Assembly: GCA_945946665.1 (NCBI GenBank)
Contig: CAMEWO010000013.1
Coordinates: forward strand, 1 to 57,319
Origin: an uncultured Eubacterium sp.
GTDB lineage: Bacteria; Bacillota; Clostridia; Lachnospirales; Lachnospiraceae
Reading direction: 5' to 3'
DNA length: 57,319 nucleotides
Position 1 is the stretch's first letter; each line of letters starts with the position of its first letter. A program made the position numbers and the translations under genes. A model generated the notes under the pieces. It was not told where the DNA came from, did not search any database, and saw only the letters and a program-made list of their open reading frames with translations. Shown piece by piece: positions 9,254 to 18,330 of this stretch.

Positions 9254-9353
9254 AGGAAGAGTACCCACTCCAAAGTGGATGCTCCCGAATGGTTTTTTGG
9301 TTCTTACGGACACCGCCTATCCTGGGGTCAGACAGGATAGGCATTTTTTATTT
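9254..9353 (+). ncRNA. Candidate antitoxin RNA antisense to a small membrane toxin
   Basis: A predicted RNA of about 100 nt bounded by the promoter above and a perfect terminator (GCCTATCCTG, 8-base loop, CAGGATAGGC, then ATTTTTTATTT). It also carries a 5' hairpin at 9259-9284. It is complementary to the 3' untranslated region and stop codon of the small reading frame on the minus strand, the same 3'-overlap layout as TxpA/RatA and BsrG/SR4 in Bacillus. The RNA is inferred from DNA signals only. Confidence 0.5.
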
Positions 9354-9472
9354 CTTGTGGTTCCTAACTCTTATGAGAAAGGCAAGAAACGTAATTATTA
9401 AGCTTCCAAAGGTTGCTAACAGTGTTAGAATTCCAATGAAAAAGATGGAAACAGCTCAAAGTCCATTTCCAT
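9348..9472 (-). pseudogene. Holin-like small membrane toxin, apparently frameshifted
   Basis: Too short to be found by length-based gene calls. Stop-to-stop, the minus strand encodes FFIGILTLLATFGSLIITFL, then AFLIRVRNHKK and a stop at 9348: one membrane helix with a basic tail, typical of type I holin-like toxins. That frame has no start codon. A good start exists one frame away (ATG 9472, reading MEMDFELF); adding one T in the TTTCC run at 9447-9451 would join the two into a peptide of about 41 aa. Either the toxin is inactivated by a 1-base deletion or the sequence has an error there. No convincing ribosome site precedes 9472. Confidence 0.5.
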
Positions 9473-9566
9473 CTACTACTACATCTATATATTACATTGA
9501 GGGGCAACAATCATATATGATTTACATAGCTCATCTATAGATTCCCACAGATGTCATGCCCCAATT

Positions 9567-10412
9567 CTACCCCATAATCGTCCTTGTAATAAGATTATTC
9601 TCATACAGAAACCTTAAGAATCCATTATCTCCTATCAATGCCAATGCATCAGCAGCCCATGAGAAGTTGCTGCATGCTGTAATAATTGCAAACACAAGCC
9701 ACACAACAACCAGTCCTTCAAGAATTCCAAATACAAGTCCCACAGCCTTGTTTGCCTGCCTTATGATAGGAAGAGACGCAATAATATTAGTTGCAAGAAG
9801 TACAATCTTCAATATAACAAACACTACCACGAACACCGTAATATATACAATTGCGTGAATTGCCATGTCTGCAAGTCTTGCTGCAAATATAGCAGCAAAC
9901 ATATGCTCTACACTGACAGCCCCCTGTTCAACCACCTGGTTTACAGTAGGAATGAATTCTGCAATATCTACATTTTCCATTATTGAATCAGGAAAATTCA
10001 TGTAGGATGACACTTCCTCCATAAACTTATTTATATTATTTTCAAGAGCAGACAGTTCTTCCACAGTAATATTACCTAATCCAGCCCCATTTCCAGCCAA
10101 AGCCCCATCTGACAGATTAGATAAATCTTCCACTTCCGGAGCATTAGCCCTACCAGATAAACTGACCTCTTCAAATGCCTGATTAAAACTGCCGCTGTTA
10201 ATAAGCATTTCATATATTGACTCTGTCATCTTTGAATAAACCTCTGTCTGGTTCTTAACAGCAGAACTTACCACAGGCGTAACGAATACGCAGGCAATCA
10301 TAGCAACAATCATAGATGCCAGTGAAACAGCAATCCTTATAATTCCTTTTCTGTATCCCTGCCAGGCGCTGACAAACAGTATTACAATAACAGCAATTAA
10401 TATCCAGTTCAT
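9567..10412 (-). CDS. CvpA-family membrane protein
   Basis: A 281-aa inner-membrane protein of the CvpA (colicin V production) family. It has an N-terminal helix starting MNWILIAVIVILF, the family motif G-x-x-K-G (WQGYRKGI), a second helix, then a long extracytoplasmic stretch (about 70-175) and two further helices near the C-terminus. CvpA proteins are linked to envelope homeostasis; the exact function is unsettled. Start ATG 10412 with GGGAG eight bases upstream; a longer frame has no site. It is the last gene of a minus-strand group with the DUF5711 and LysM genes, though a 132-base gap separates it from the DUF5711 gene. Confidence 0.85.
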   Translation of the reverse strand: MNWILIAVIVILFVSAWQGYRKGIIRIAVSLASMIVAMIACVFVTPVVSSAVKNQTEVYSKMTESIYEMLINSGSFNQAFEEVSLSGRANAPEVEDLSNLSDGALAGNGAGLGNITVEELSALENNINKFMEEVSSYMNFPDSIMENVDIAEFIPTVNQVVEQGAVSVEHMFAAIFAARLADMAIHAIVYITVFVVVFVILKIVLLATNIIASLPIIRQANKAVGLVFGILEGLVVVWLVFAIITACSNFSWAADALALIGDNGFLRFLYENNLITRTIMG

Positions 10413-10544
10413 ATGTATCTCTCCCATCATCTGCATTTTAAAATAAATACATCTGCATCTTAAATTTAATATATCTTCATATTGCCACATTACGATTATG
10501 CGTCAGAATTACTCCTGCCACTCACTTGACAACAATCACAGCTT

Positions 10545-11801
10545 CTACTTCAGCTTAATAAACTGAACATACTTAGAGCTTACCAGAATGTAGCTTCCCC
10601 TCTTTCCAGTAGTAAGAAATTCCGTAACAGGAAGAGACGCCTGAATCTCCGCCAGTTTTCTTCCCTTGAAATTCATAAGAATAAGGGTGGAATCATTATT
10701 CATAACCACAGTGTTGCCATCAATCTTTATTTTGTCACACTGGGTATTAAATGTAGTCTGACACACCCTGCTTCCCGAAGTATTGTAAACTGCCAGCTTG
10801 TACACATCACCGGATTCTTCATTTTTCTGGACAATGCCTATGTACTCACCGCTGAAAAACACCCGCTCTATCTCATTATCAATAGTAATTTCCTTATAAA
10901 GCTTAGGATACTCCTTAATCTTATATATGCTGATTACATTTTCACCTACAGCCACTGCGGTTTTATTATCCATAAAGAACACGTCACCCACAATGGTATC
11001 ATTATAGTGGTTAAATCCACCTACAATCCGTTCTGTCTCATTCTGTCCCACATCAGAGAAATTGTAGAAAACAACATTAGTTTTCATGCTCTCTCCGCTG
11101 ACATACAGATAAGAAGCCATGAGCTTGGTGCCATCCTCAGACACACTTATATCCAATGGATATCCGTCTCCTGACAAAGATGTCTTAACGCTGTATATTT
11201 TCTCTCCACTGGCATTATACAGATTAATATAGTTAGCCTCATTATCCTCAAGAACTGCAGCTACCAGCCCCTGGCTTGTCACCTCAATCTGTGCAATATT
11301 AAGGGAGGTATCAATGCTTCCCATAGCTCCCGATGCATTAAACACATAGATTGTACTGCCATTGATATCACCAACAGCCACTGCATTTCCACATATTTTA
11401 ACCTGAGGCTTCTGCATTGAAAATGTCTTATCCCACACAGAGGTGCCTTTGGAGTTATGATACGCTATACCATCATTACTATAGCGCAGATAGCCGTCTT
11501 TATACTCAGTATAACATGTGGTCTCCGAATCATCTCTGTTGACTGAGTAATTAACCGCATAATCTGTATATGATACCGAATCAATCATATACGAAACCGC
11601 AATCACAATTACAACTACAAGGGCAATCCCCAGAAGCCCGGTAACAATTTTCCGTCTTTTATGCCGCCGTATTTTCTTATAATAGTTTTCTTCATCCTGG
11701 TCTTTTTCTTCATCCTCCGGCTCGTCCCCATCTATTCTGTATACACGCTTATCCTTATTAGAGCTTAAAAACCTGGATTTTCCTGAAATAATATCTGCCA
11801 T
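10545..11801 (-). CDS. DUF5711-family membrane-anchored beta-propeller-like protein
   Basis: A 418-aa protein: an acidic/basic cytoplasmic N-terminus (about 55 residues), one membrane helix (TGLLGIALVVVIVIAVSYMI), then about 330 residues of repeating four-strand blades ('VFNASG', 'LYNASGEKIYSV', 'VYNTSGSRV', 'MNFKGRKLAEI') that read like a WD40/PQQ-type propeller facing outside. This matches the DUF5711 family common in Lachnospiraceae, whose role is unknown. ATG 11801 with GAGG six bases upstream is preferred over ATG 11813. It lies between a LysM protein and CvpA, suggesting a shared envelope function (inference). Confidence 0.75.
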   Translation of the reverse strand: MADIISGKSRFLSSNKDKRVYRIDGDEPEDEEKDQDEENYYKKIRRHKRRKIVTGLLGIALVVVIVIAVSYMIDSVSYTDYAVNYSVNRDDSETTCYTEYKDGYLRYSNDGIAYHNSKGTSVWDKTFSMQKPQVKICGNAVAVGDINGSTIYVFNASGAMGSIDTSLNIAQIEVTSQGLVAAVLEDNEANYINLYNASGEKIYSVKTSLSGDGYPLDISVSEDGTKLMASYLYVSGESMKTNVVFYNFSDVGQNETERIVGGFNHYNDTIVGDVFFMDNKTAVAVGENVISIYKIKEYPKLYKEITIDNEIERVFFSGEYIGIVQKNEESGDVYKLAVYNTSGSRVCQTTFNTQCDKIKIDGNTVVMNNDSTLILMNFKGRKLAEIQASLPVTEFLTTGKRGSYILVSSKYVQFIKLK

Positions 11802-11898
11802 ATATGTCCTCATCCTGCCTGGTGGCAGTTAAACTGTTCCTTAATACTACAAAGCAAAGAAATATGCCTACTTAATTATACAGTATTGGGACAAATAT

Positions 11899-13164
11899 TC
11901 AAGGAAGTTTTATCTCCTGTCCAACATAGAGCTTATTGGCATCCTTAAGTTCATTAAGTTCAATAATCTGTGAAGCCATCTCTGTTGTTCCATAATTTTT
12001 CTTTGATATGCCAAGTATAGTATCACCCTTCTGTACAATATATTTTTTGTACTCTACTGGTGCTGCAGCCTGTGTACTGTCATTTCCAGAAGATGCAGCT
12101 GCCTGAACTCCATCATTTCCTGCAGCCATCTCCTGGGCGGCATCGGTATTCTGGCTTGAAGCTGTCCCCCCTGTTGCAGAAGTTCCTGTTGAACTGGCTG
12201 TTCCTGATGAATTAGCAGCGGTGGTTGATGCTGTATTTCCTGCTGCCGTTGTCTCCGAACCGGCTACCTTTGTTTCATACACTACATTTACAGGTACCAC
12301 ATCATCCTGTGCCACAGTTTCTGTTTCTTTACCACTCAGATTAGATACCTCTTTTACAATGCTGTTTATGGAATTATCAATTCTCTTCATTTTTTCATAG
12401 CTTTTCACCAGATTAACTCCTGTTATCACCACCACAGAAGCCATAAATGCACATGCGCCATAAGAGATGAGAGAAGCTCTTTTCTGTCGTTTCTGTTCTT
12501 CCTTCTCCCTCATTATGGCCCTCATGGAGCTTACCACCTTCTCAGTTTCCGGCTTTTCCACGAATTTATTGCGGTTCTTATCAAGCATGTATTCCTGCAT
12601 CTCATAATTACGCTCATAAAAGCATACGTAGCCTCTCTGTTTTTTCATTCCCCCACCTTCATACAGATAGAAGCTTTCCTCTTTCTCCTCAATATCTACA
12701 AGATACATTGTCTTTTCTTTTCCAGAAAAGTTGTCCAGGTGAATCTTTTTCATTCTTGCCATAGACTCAGAATTTATGCGTGGCAGGGCAGCAAACCATC
12801 CAACAATTGACAAATCCGGGAAATATTTTTCACTCTCATTGTATATCTGACTCCAGACCGCTTCATTAAAACATATTTCCCTGCTGTCTGTGTCAGGATT
12901 TTTCGCCTTGATAACACCCTTGATAAATATACATACCTGCCCCTCAACTCTGGACATTTCCCCCAGCAATACTCCGGCAAGTTCCGTGTCCTCAGACTGA
13001 TAAGCTATGGAGTTTATGTATGTAAAGGCATAATCTTCGATATATATTTTCTTGCCAGAGCTGACATCGCCAATCTGCTTAATATTCTTTGGCAATTCCT
13101 TAACTGATGTATTTTCACTGTTTCCAGTTTTATCCCCTTTACCATTGCATATAATCTCTATCAT
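11899..13164 (-). CDS. Membrane protein with degenerate MPN/JAMM-like domain and C-terminal LysM
   Basis: A 421-aa protein. Residues about 40-140 resemble an MPN (JAB1/JAMM) domain, with 'TELAGVLLGE' and 'SIVGWFAALP' at the places of the family's 'E..G.LlG' and 'GWFHSHP', but the metal-binding HxH is replaced by AAL. Any such domain would therefore be non-catalytic. A membrane helix follows (about 240-262), then a coiled segment, a long Ala/Ser/Thr/Gly linker and a C-terminal LysM domain (YIVQKGDTILGISKKNYG) that binds peptidoglycan. Start ATG 13164, with GGAG eight bases upstream. The topology puts the MPN-like part in the cytoplasm and LysM in the wall. First gene of the CvpA/DUF5711 group. 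Confidence 0.75.
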   Translation of the reverse strand: MIEIICNGKGDKTGNSENTSVKELPKNIKQIGDVSSGKKIYIEDYAFTYINSIAYQSEDTELAGVLLGEMSRVEGQVCIFIKGVIKAKNPDTDSREICFNEAVWSQIYNESEKYFPDLSIVGWFAALPRINSESMARMKKIHLDNFSGKEKTMYLVDIEEKEESFYLYEGGGMKKQRGYVCFYERNYEMQEYMLDKNRNKFVEKPETEKVVSSMRAIMREKEEQKRQKRASLISYGACAFMASVVVITGVNLVKSYEKMKRIDNSINSIVKEVSNLSGKETETVAQDDVVPVNVVYETKVAGSETTAAGNTASTTAANSSGTASSTGTSATGGTASSQNTDAAQEMAAGNDGVQAAASSGNDSTQAAAPVEYKKYIVQKGDTILGISKKNYGTTEMASQIIELNELKDANKLYVGQEIKLP

Positions 13165-13369
13165 TACCCTCACTCCATTCCTTATTGCAATGCCTGTCCG
13201 CATATTTGTTTGAAATAATACCACGGAAAATCCAAGAAACTTATCACAATTTGTCAATAAAATAAAATAATATTTTATCCATTACCGGCATATTTTTAAG
13301 CCCTTCTACATATAAATAAATCCGTGGAGACTTCTTTTAAGTCACTTTAGAAATTAGGATAGGCAGCGC

Positions 13370-13398
13370 AAAGCGTCTGCGGAATGAGGATTAATATG
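13370..13398 (+). repeat. Recurrent 30-bp leader motif, copy 1 (before yyaC)
   Basis: AAAGCGTCTGCGGAATGAGG followed by ATTAATATG, ending in the start codon. Almost the same sequence precedes murB (43471-43500) and the sortase gene (50388-50417). It includes the ribosome site (GAGG/GGGG) and an in-frame upstream ATG four codons before the likely start. Confidence 0.75.
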
Positions 13399-13962
13399 TC
13401 TGTTTATTACTATAATTCAGAATGCAAGAACATTCATATCATGCTGGGCCGTCAGCTTTCCCAGCTTCTTGCAGAGAACAATGCATATGATAAAGACATT
13501 GTGATTATGTGCATCGGCAGTGACAGATCAACCGGAGACAGTCTCGGTCCTATAATCGGATATCATCTTCTTGATACTATTATTAAAAATGTGTATATAT
13601 ATGGTGACATATACAACCCTATCAATGCAACAAACCTTGGCTGTTCCATCAAATATATCAACAGACTTCATCACAATCCATTTATAATTGCTATAGACTC
13701 ATGCCTTGGACAGACTGAGCACATCGGATATGTCACTCTGGCATCTGGTCCACTGTGTCCGGGAACAGGCATAAAAAAAGAGCTGCCTGAAGTAGGAAAT
13801 CTTCACATTACCGGAATTGTTAATTCCTATGGCAATGGAAGCTCCCTGCTCCACACAACCCGTTTATGCACTGTGGTAACTCTGGCAAAAGTAATTGAAA
13901 ATGGTATTCTTCTTGCTTTCAATAAAGAAACCCTTAATTCCTTGCCTTATACTGTGCAATAG
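13396..13962 (+). CDS. yyaC: YyaC-family spore protease homologue (GPR-like)
   Basis: A 188-aa protein of the YyaC family, relatives of the germination protease that degrades small acid-soluble spore proteins. The signature IMCIGSDRSTGDSLGPIIG is clear, as are 'AIDSCLGQ' and 'LHITGIVN'. Family members occur in endospore formers, so sporulation capacity or ancestry is implied; the exact role of YyaC is not established. ATG 13396 follows GAGG at good spacing; an ATG at 13384 would add MRIN. Its last 29 bases overlap the 3' end of the opposite-strand coiled-coil gene. Confidence 0.85.
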   Translation: MSVYYYNSECKNIHIMLGRQLSQLLAENNAYDKDIVIMCIGSDRSTGDSLGPIIGYHLLDTIIKNVYIYGDIYNPINATNLGCSIKYINRLHHNPFIIAIDSCLGQTEHIGYVTLASGPLCPGTGIKKELPEVGNLHITGIVNSYGNGSSLLHTTRLCTVVTLAKVIENGILLAFNKETLNSLPYTVQ

Positions 13963-15025
13963 CCATGGATATGGTAAGATATGGTTCCTCAATCATCATA
14001 TTTAGAAGCTCAGTAAGCCTGTCAACATTGGTAAATTCTCTTCCAAGATACGCCTCATAATTTGATGAAATATATGCCCTCTGATTCTTAATTAGAGAAT
14101 CCAGCCTTGCCATCTCCTGCTCACATACAGCAACCTGGGATTTTAACTGTTCTAACGTACCAGCATTCCTTCCACGTATTTCAGCTATAATATCTGTCCT
14201 GGTTGTAGCATTAAACTGCTCAATAGCTTTCGCTTTTGCATCTTCAATGTTTCTTATGCTGTCATTGATTTCATTAATCCTATAATCAAAATCCGAAAGA
14301 CCATACATATCTTCATTCTTATCCTTGCGGATTCCCTTCTCGATACGCTTAATCTTCTTCTGGTTAGTCTCAATGTCATACTTAACCCTGCGTGCCTTGG
14401 CAATAGTTTCGCTGTGTGGCACCATGGTTCTGTTATATATTAACTTTACAGCTGTAAGTTCAAGGGTAATCATTACAAAATAATATACGATAAGCACCCA
14501 CTTTGGAATCTGTGGAATAATATACATCACTCCAGGAATTGCAGCATACAGCACAACCAGAGAAATAATATATATGAATACATCCCCAATCCCCTGGGTA
14601 GCAAACAAGGCGTAAAACCACCTCTTACTGCAGTATTTTGGAATTCCTTCCTCTTTGAAAGCAGCTTTAATCTGAGAATACATATCTCTGTTCATATCTC
14701 TCAATTCAGCTGTCTCATTCTGTATTCTGTCCTTCACCCCGGCATGCTTGGCTTTGTCCCTCTTGCTCTGGACATCCTTCAGCTTTACCTTTTCCTCCAG
14801 GATAGACTGGTCAAAGCTCTCGCTGACTGAATTGATGCCTTCTTTTACCTTATTATCTATCTCATCGTTGATATTTTTCTGAATTGATTCAATATTCTTG
14901 TTAAGTTCTTTTAATGTGTCATTTTGCCTGTCCAGTTCTTCCCTGTTAGCACTATACTCGCTTACATCACTTATAACCTGCTTTAGTACATTAAGGTCAC
15001 CATTCAAAACATTCTGACCTGCCAT
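13934..15025 (-). CDS. Coiled-coil protein with two central membrane helices, function unknown
   Basis: A 363-aa protein I do not recognise. Two long heptad-rich, charged coiled-coil regions (about 20-115 and 225-330) flank two membrane helices (about 150-205, 'IGDVFIYIISLVVLYAAIPG' and 'WVLIVYYFVMITLELTAVKL'). The C-terminus is short and contains no catalytic motif that I can name. ATG 15025 with GGAGG seven bases upstream is the start; a longer reading frame to 15097 runs into the 170-bp repeat and is not credible. It ends convergently inside yyaC (29-bp overlap). Confidence 0.75.
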   Translation of the reverse strand: MAGQNVLNGDLNVLKQVISDVSEYSANREELDRQNDTLKELNKNIESIQKNINDEIDNKVKEGINSVSESFDQSILEEKVKLKDVQSKRDKAKHAGVKDRIQNETAELRDMNRDMYSQIKAAFKEEGIPKYCSKRWFYALFATQGIGDVFIYIISLVVLYAAIPGVMYIIPQIPKWVLIVYYFVMITLELTAVKLIYNRTMVPHSETIAKARRVKYDIETNQKKIKRIEKGIRKDKNEDMYGLSDFDYRINEINDSIRNIEDAKAKAIEQFNATTRTDIIAEIRGRNAGTLEQLKSQVAVCEQEMARLDSLIKNQRAYISSNYEAYLGREFTNVDRLTELLNMMIEEPYLTISMAIAQYKARN

Positions 15026-15046
15026 CACATTCCCTCCATCTAAAGA

Positions 15047-15215
15047 ATATACACGAATTGCTCTGTTGCCGTTCAACTCCCGCAATTCTACACACATTCG
15101 TAATCCGTTGATTTATCAAGAAAAATCGCCACTTCCTCATGTGTGTGCGGGTCAACAAGTCAGAACTCTTATCCTGCAAGCAGCAACGAATTCTGACTTT
15201 TGATCCTTGTATCAT
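15047..15215 (+). repeat. 170-bp structured dispersed repeat, copy A
   Basis: Begins ATACACGAATTGCTCTGTTG and ends CCTTGTATCAT. About 85% identical by eye to copy B (18101-18271). It abuts the stop codon of the aconitase gene (15216) exactly and fills the gap to the coiled-coil gene. Internal hairpins match those of the other copies, with a G-U pair in the GGGTCAA/TTGATCC helix. Confidence 0.85.
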
Positions 15216-17501
15216 TTAATTATTCTTATAATAATTAATCAGGCATCCATCAAGAATAATCTGGCGCTCATCATCTGTAAGCTCATCCATTCTTAATTCA
15301 AACTCCTTCATATCCTTGTTAACTACATATGCCTTAAATGTATACTTCTTATCAATAACAGCCTGCTTAATTCCAGGAATAAATATATAATCCCCATTAG
15401 CAAATGGAAGCTCGCCCTTATCAATAAGGAATGGAAGCATACCCCAGTTAATCAGGTTTGAACGATATCTCTTGGTTGCGTACTCGTTGGCAATGTTAGC
15501 CCATCCACCCAGAACCTTCTGACATGATGCAGCCTGTTCACGGGCTGAACCATCACCTGGCTTTACAGCGAATATTGTACTTCCTACGCCAACATTTTCC
15601 TTATTAACATCATAAGTTTCCTTAATCTTATGCACGATATCCTTTAATTCAGGAAGAGCCTCGCCCATGCACTGACCTGCTTCTCTGGCTTTTTCTGCCT
15701 TCTGTACCTCTTTTGCTTTTCCTACATATGCAGGATCCTTTCTTGAAAGGGCAAATTCAGCAAGTCCCAGAGGATTAGAACGGTATGATGAAGTCTCTCC
15801 TGATGGAATAAGCTCATCAGTTGTTGTAACAGGATCATGAATCTCAGAAACAACCTTAATAATAAGATTCTCTGGAAGTTCAACCATCTCTGGCCAATCC
15901 TTGATATTAGGGCCAAACTGGATTTCCTGGTCAGGATCTGCCACACCCTTACTATCGAACACTCTGTTAGCATATATTGTCTTATCAAAATGATATGTTG
16001 GGCCTGTGAATTCCACATCCATATCTGTAGCTGCTGTAAGGAATCCCTTATTAGCTGCTGTTGCAGCAATAGAACGGGCATCCATAAGTGCAACTGAAGA
16101 AATCTGACCCTGCTGCAGCTTTGAACCTTCTCTGTTAGGGAAATTCCTTGTTGAATGTCTGATTGAAAATGCATTATTCGCAGGTGTATCACCGGCACCA
16201 AAGCAAGGACCACAGAATGCAGTCTTAACAATGGCACCTGTCTGCATAAGATCTGCCAGTCTGCCATTTCTTGCAAGTTCCATATATATAGGTGTACTTG
16301 CTGGATATACGCTTAATGTAAACTCGTCAGCTCCGATAGAACGTCCTTTTAATATATCAGCAGCTGCACAGATATTCTCAAATCCGCCACCTGCACATCC
16401 GGCAATAATACCCTGGTCAACATAGAGCTTTCCATCTCTTATCTTATTAGTAAGCTTATAATCTACAGCACCATCAAGACTTACAAGAGCCTTCTTCTCC
16501 ACATCGTGTAAGATATCCTCCAGGTTGGCATTAACCTCCTCGATTGTGTAAGTATTGCTTGGATGGAAAGGCATTGCGATCATTGGCTTAATCTTGCTTA
16601 AATCCACGTATACAACACCATCATAGTATGCAACCTTTTCAGGCTTTAACTCCTTATAGCACTCTGATCTGCCATGGATATCGTAGAATTCCTTAATTTT
16701 GTCATCTGTCTGCCATATTGATGAAAGACATGTTGTCTCTGTAGTCATAACATCGATTCCAATTCTGAAATCAGCGCTAAGATTCTTAATACCTGGTCCT
16801 ACGAACTCCATCACCTTGTTCTTAACATATCCGTTGCCGAATACAGCACCAATAATTGCAAGTGCCACATCCTGAGGACCAACGCCCTTTGCTGGCTCTC
16901 CGGTGAGATATATTGCAACAACCCCAGGCATATTAATATCATATGTCTTATTGAGGAGCTGCTTAACAAGCTCTGGTCCACCTTCGCCCATTGCCATTGT
17001 ACCAAGTGCACCATATCTTGTATGGCTGTCTGAACCAAGAATCATCTTGCCGCCTTCTGCCAGCATCTCTCTTGCAAACTGGTGAATAACTGCCTGATGA
17101 GGTGGTACATAGATTCCACCATACTTTTTAGCACATGTAAGACCAAACATGTGGTCATCTTCATTAATTGTTCCGCCTACTGCGCATAAGCTGTTATGGC
17201 AGTTTGTAAGCACATAGGGAATAGGAAACTTTTCCAGTCCTGAAGCTCTCGCTGTCTGGATAATTCCAACAAATGTAATATCATGGGATGTCATCTTATC
17301 AAACTTAATCTTAAGCTTGTCCATGCTGCCTGATGTGTTATGGCTCTGTAAAATTCCATAAGCAATTGTATTCTTTGCTGCCTCTTCCTTTGATGGTGCA
17401 AATCCAGTTTTTGCCTCAAGTTCTCCTGCCTGTGCAGAAGCCTCTTCAATAATCTCAGTACCATCAATAAGGTATGCTCCACCTTTACTTAATTCTATCA
17501 T
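15216..17501 (-). CDS. Aconitase-family hydratase (putative aconitate hydratase)
   Basis: A 761-aa [4Fe-4S] dehydratase of the aconitase superfamily, expected to isomerise citrate to isocitrate on the way to 2-oxoglutarate and glutamate. Iron-sulfur ligands are visible as GCAGGGFEN (the position of GSCTNS in classic aconitase) and [10 protein letters not shown] (CxxC). The C-terminal swivel domain has DGSAREQAA, equivalent to the usual GSSREHAA, and '[11 protein letters not shown]'. It belongs to the monomeric 'hydratase' branch (YbhJ-like) rather than AcnA/AcnB, so substrate is inferred. Start: AGGAGG six bases before ATG. It follows the HIT gene by 44 bases. Citrate synthase lies at 37712-39097; no isocitrate dehydrogenase is in the window. 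Confidence 0.85.
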   Translation of the reverse strand: MIELSKGGAYLIDGTEIIEEASAQAGELEAKTGFAPSKEEAAKNTIAYGILQSHNTSGSMDKLKIKFDKMTSHDITFVGIIQTARASGLEKFPIPYVLTNCHNSLCAVGGTINEDDHMFGLTCAKKYGGIYVPPHQAVIHQFAREMLAEGGKMILGSDSHTRYGALGTMAMGEGGPELVKQLLNKTYDINMPGVVAIYLTGEPAKGVGPQDVALAIIGAVFGNGYVKNKVMEFVGPGIKNLSADFRIGIDVMTTETTCLSSIWQTDDKIKEFYDIHGRSECYKELKPEKVAYYDGVVYVDLSKIKPMIAMPFHPSNTYTIEEVNANLEDILHDVEKKALVSLDGAVDYKLTNKIRDGKLYVDQGIIAGCAGGGFENICAAADILKGRSIGADEFTLSVYPASTPIYMELARNGRLADLMQTGAIVKTAFCGPCFGAGDTPANNAFSIRHSTRNFPNREGSKLQQGQISSVALMDARSIAATAANKGFLTAATDMDVEFTGPTYHFDKTIYANRVFDSKGVADPDQEIQFGPNIKDWPEMVELPENLIIKVVSEIHDPVTTTDELIPSGETSSYRSNPLGLAEFALSRKDPAYVGKAKEVQKAEKAREAGQCMGEALPELKDIVHKIKETYDVNKENVGVGSTIFAVKPGDGSAREQAASCQKVLGGWANIANEYATKRYRSNLINWGMLPFLIDKGELPFANGDYIFIPGIKQAVIDKKYTFKAYVVNKDMKEFELRMDELTDDERQIILDGCLINYYKNN

Positions 17502-17545
17502 CCTCTACCTCCTGAAAATTATGGTTACTACTTATGAGTTGTATT

Positions 17546-17965
17546 TTACTTAATTCTGGGACAAACCAGTGATTTAATCTTCTCTATTTCCTCATCTGTA
17601 ACTTCACCCGGTTTCCATCCTACATTAACAGTATCCCCTTTATATCTTGGGATAATATGCATATGGAAATGGAATACAGTCTGACCTGCAATTTCTCCAT
17701 TGTTCTGTACAATATTCAATCCTTCCAGATTCAACCCCTCTTTAAGTGCTTTTGCCACTTTAACTGCTACCTGAAATACATGGGCGGCAGTGTCATCATC
17801 CAAGGCATACACATTATCAAAGTGTTCCTTTGGCAAGATAAGAACATGTCCGGAAGATGCTGGACCCGCGTCAAATATTACCTTGACAACATCGTCTTCA
17901 TAAAGAGAATTGGTAGGAATAATTCCATTTGCAAGCTTGCAGAATATGCAATCATCTTTTTTCAT
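17546..17965 (-). CDS. HIT-family nucleotide hydrolase (HinT-like)
   Basis: A 139-aa histidine-triad protein. The active-site motif HFHMHIIPR (His-x-His-x-His) is near residue 100, and an N-terminal CIFC pair suits zinc binding as in many bacterial HIT proteins. Such enzymes hydrolyse AMP-amidates, for example lysyl-AMP. Length is typical. Start ATG follows GAGGGA. It precedes the aconitase gene on the same strand, so a two-gene transcript is possible. Confidence 0.9.
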   Translation of the reverse strand: MKKDDCIFCKLANGIIPTNSLYEDDVVKVIFDAGPASSGHVLILPKEHFDNVYALDDDTAAHVFQVAVKVAKALKEGLNLEGLNIVQNNGEIAGQTVFHFHMHIIPRYKGDTVNVGWKPGEVTDEEIEKIKSLVCPRIK

Positions 17966-18070
17966 AGTCCATCCCTCGCTTCACATAAATGTCGTATTTT
18001 GTAGTTATTTGTCTAAAACCTTGTGTTTACACATTCAAACTACAAGTATATAATTTTCTTAATATTGACA

Positions 18071-18098
18071 TGAGGGTCAAATAGTACTTTGTCCCTCA
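18071..18098. other. Hairpin in the HIT / histidine-kinase intergenic region
   Basis: TGAGGG(T)CAAA and TTTG(T)CCCTCA form a near-perfect 10-bp inverted repeat three bases from repeat copy B. It could be an operator or simply part of the larger structured region. The interval 17966-18330 holds only this hairpin, repeat copy B and A/T-rich DNA. Confidence 0.4.
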
Positions 18099-18100
18099 TT

Positions 18101-18271
18101 ATGATACACGAATTGCTCCGTTGCAATGCAACTCCCGCAATTCTACACACATTCGGAATCCGTTGATTTTTCAGGAAAAATCACTACTTCCTCATGTGTG
18201 TGCGGGTCAACAGGTCAGAATTCTTATCCTGCAAGCAGGAACGAATTCTAATCTTTTGACCCTTGTATCAT
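18101..18271 (+). repeat. 170-bp structured dispersed repeat, copy B
   Basis: The best-preserved copy, with short inverted termini ATGATACA...TTGTATCAT. Internal pairs: GAATTGC/GCAATTC, GTTGC/GCAAC, CACACAT/ATGTGTG, GATTTTTC/GAAAAATC, GGGTCAA/TTGACCC, AGAATTC/GAATTCT and CCTGC/GCAGG. An open frame across it has no counterpart in the other copies beyond shared DNA, so it is noncoding. Confidence 0.85.
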
Positions 18272-18330
18272 ATAATATCCTAAACAAAAGCCATTATCAA
18301 TAAAAAATGAAAGGAAATTAATAAAATAAA

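Noticed and set aside
9254-9353. Riboswitch upstream of a plus-strand gene
   Set aside because: Promoter, hairpins and terminator are present, but no gene follows and no known aptamer is recognisable; an antisense RNA fits better.
8949-9540. Plus-strand reading frames of 150 and 83 aa in the gap after the 712-aa gene
   Set aside because: They run through a signal-peptide-coding region, promoter and terminator signals, have no ribosome site and odd composition.
15026-15097. N-terminal extension of the coiled-coil protein to 15097
   Set aside because: The extra codons are read from repeat copy A and lack a ribosome site; ATG 15025 has GGAGG at good spacing.
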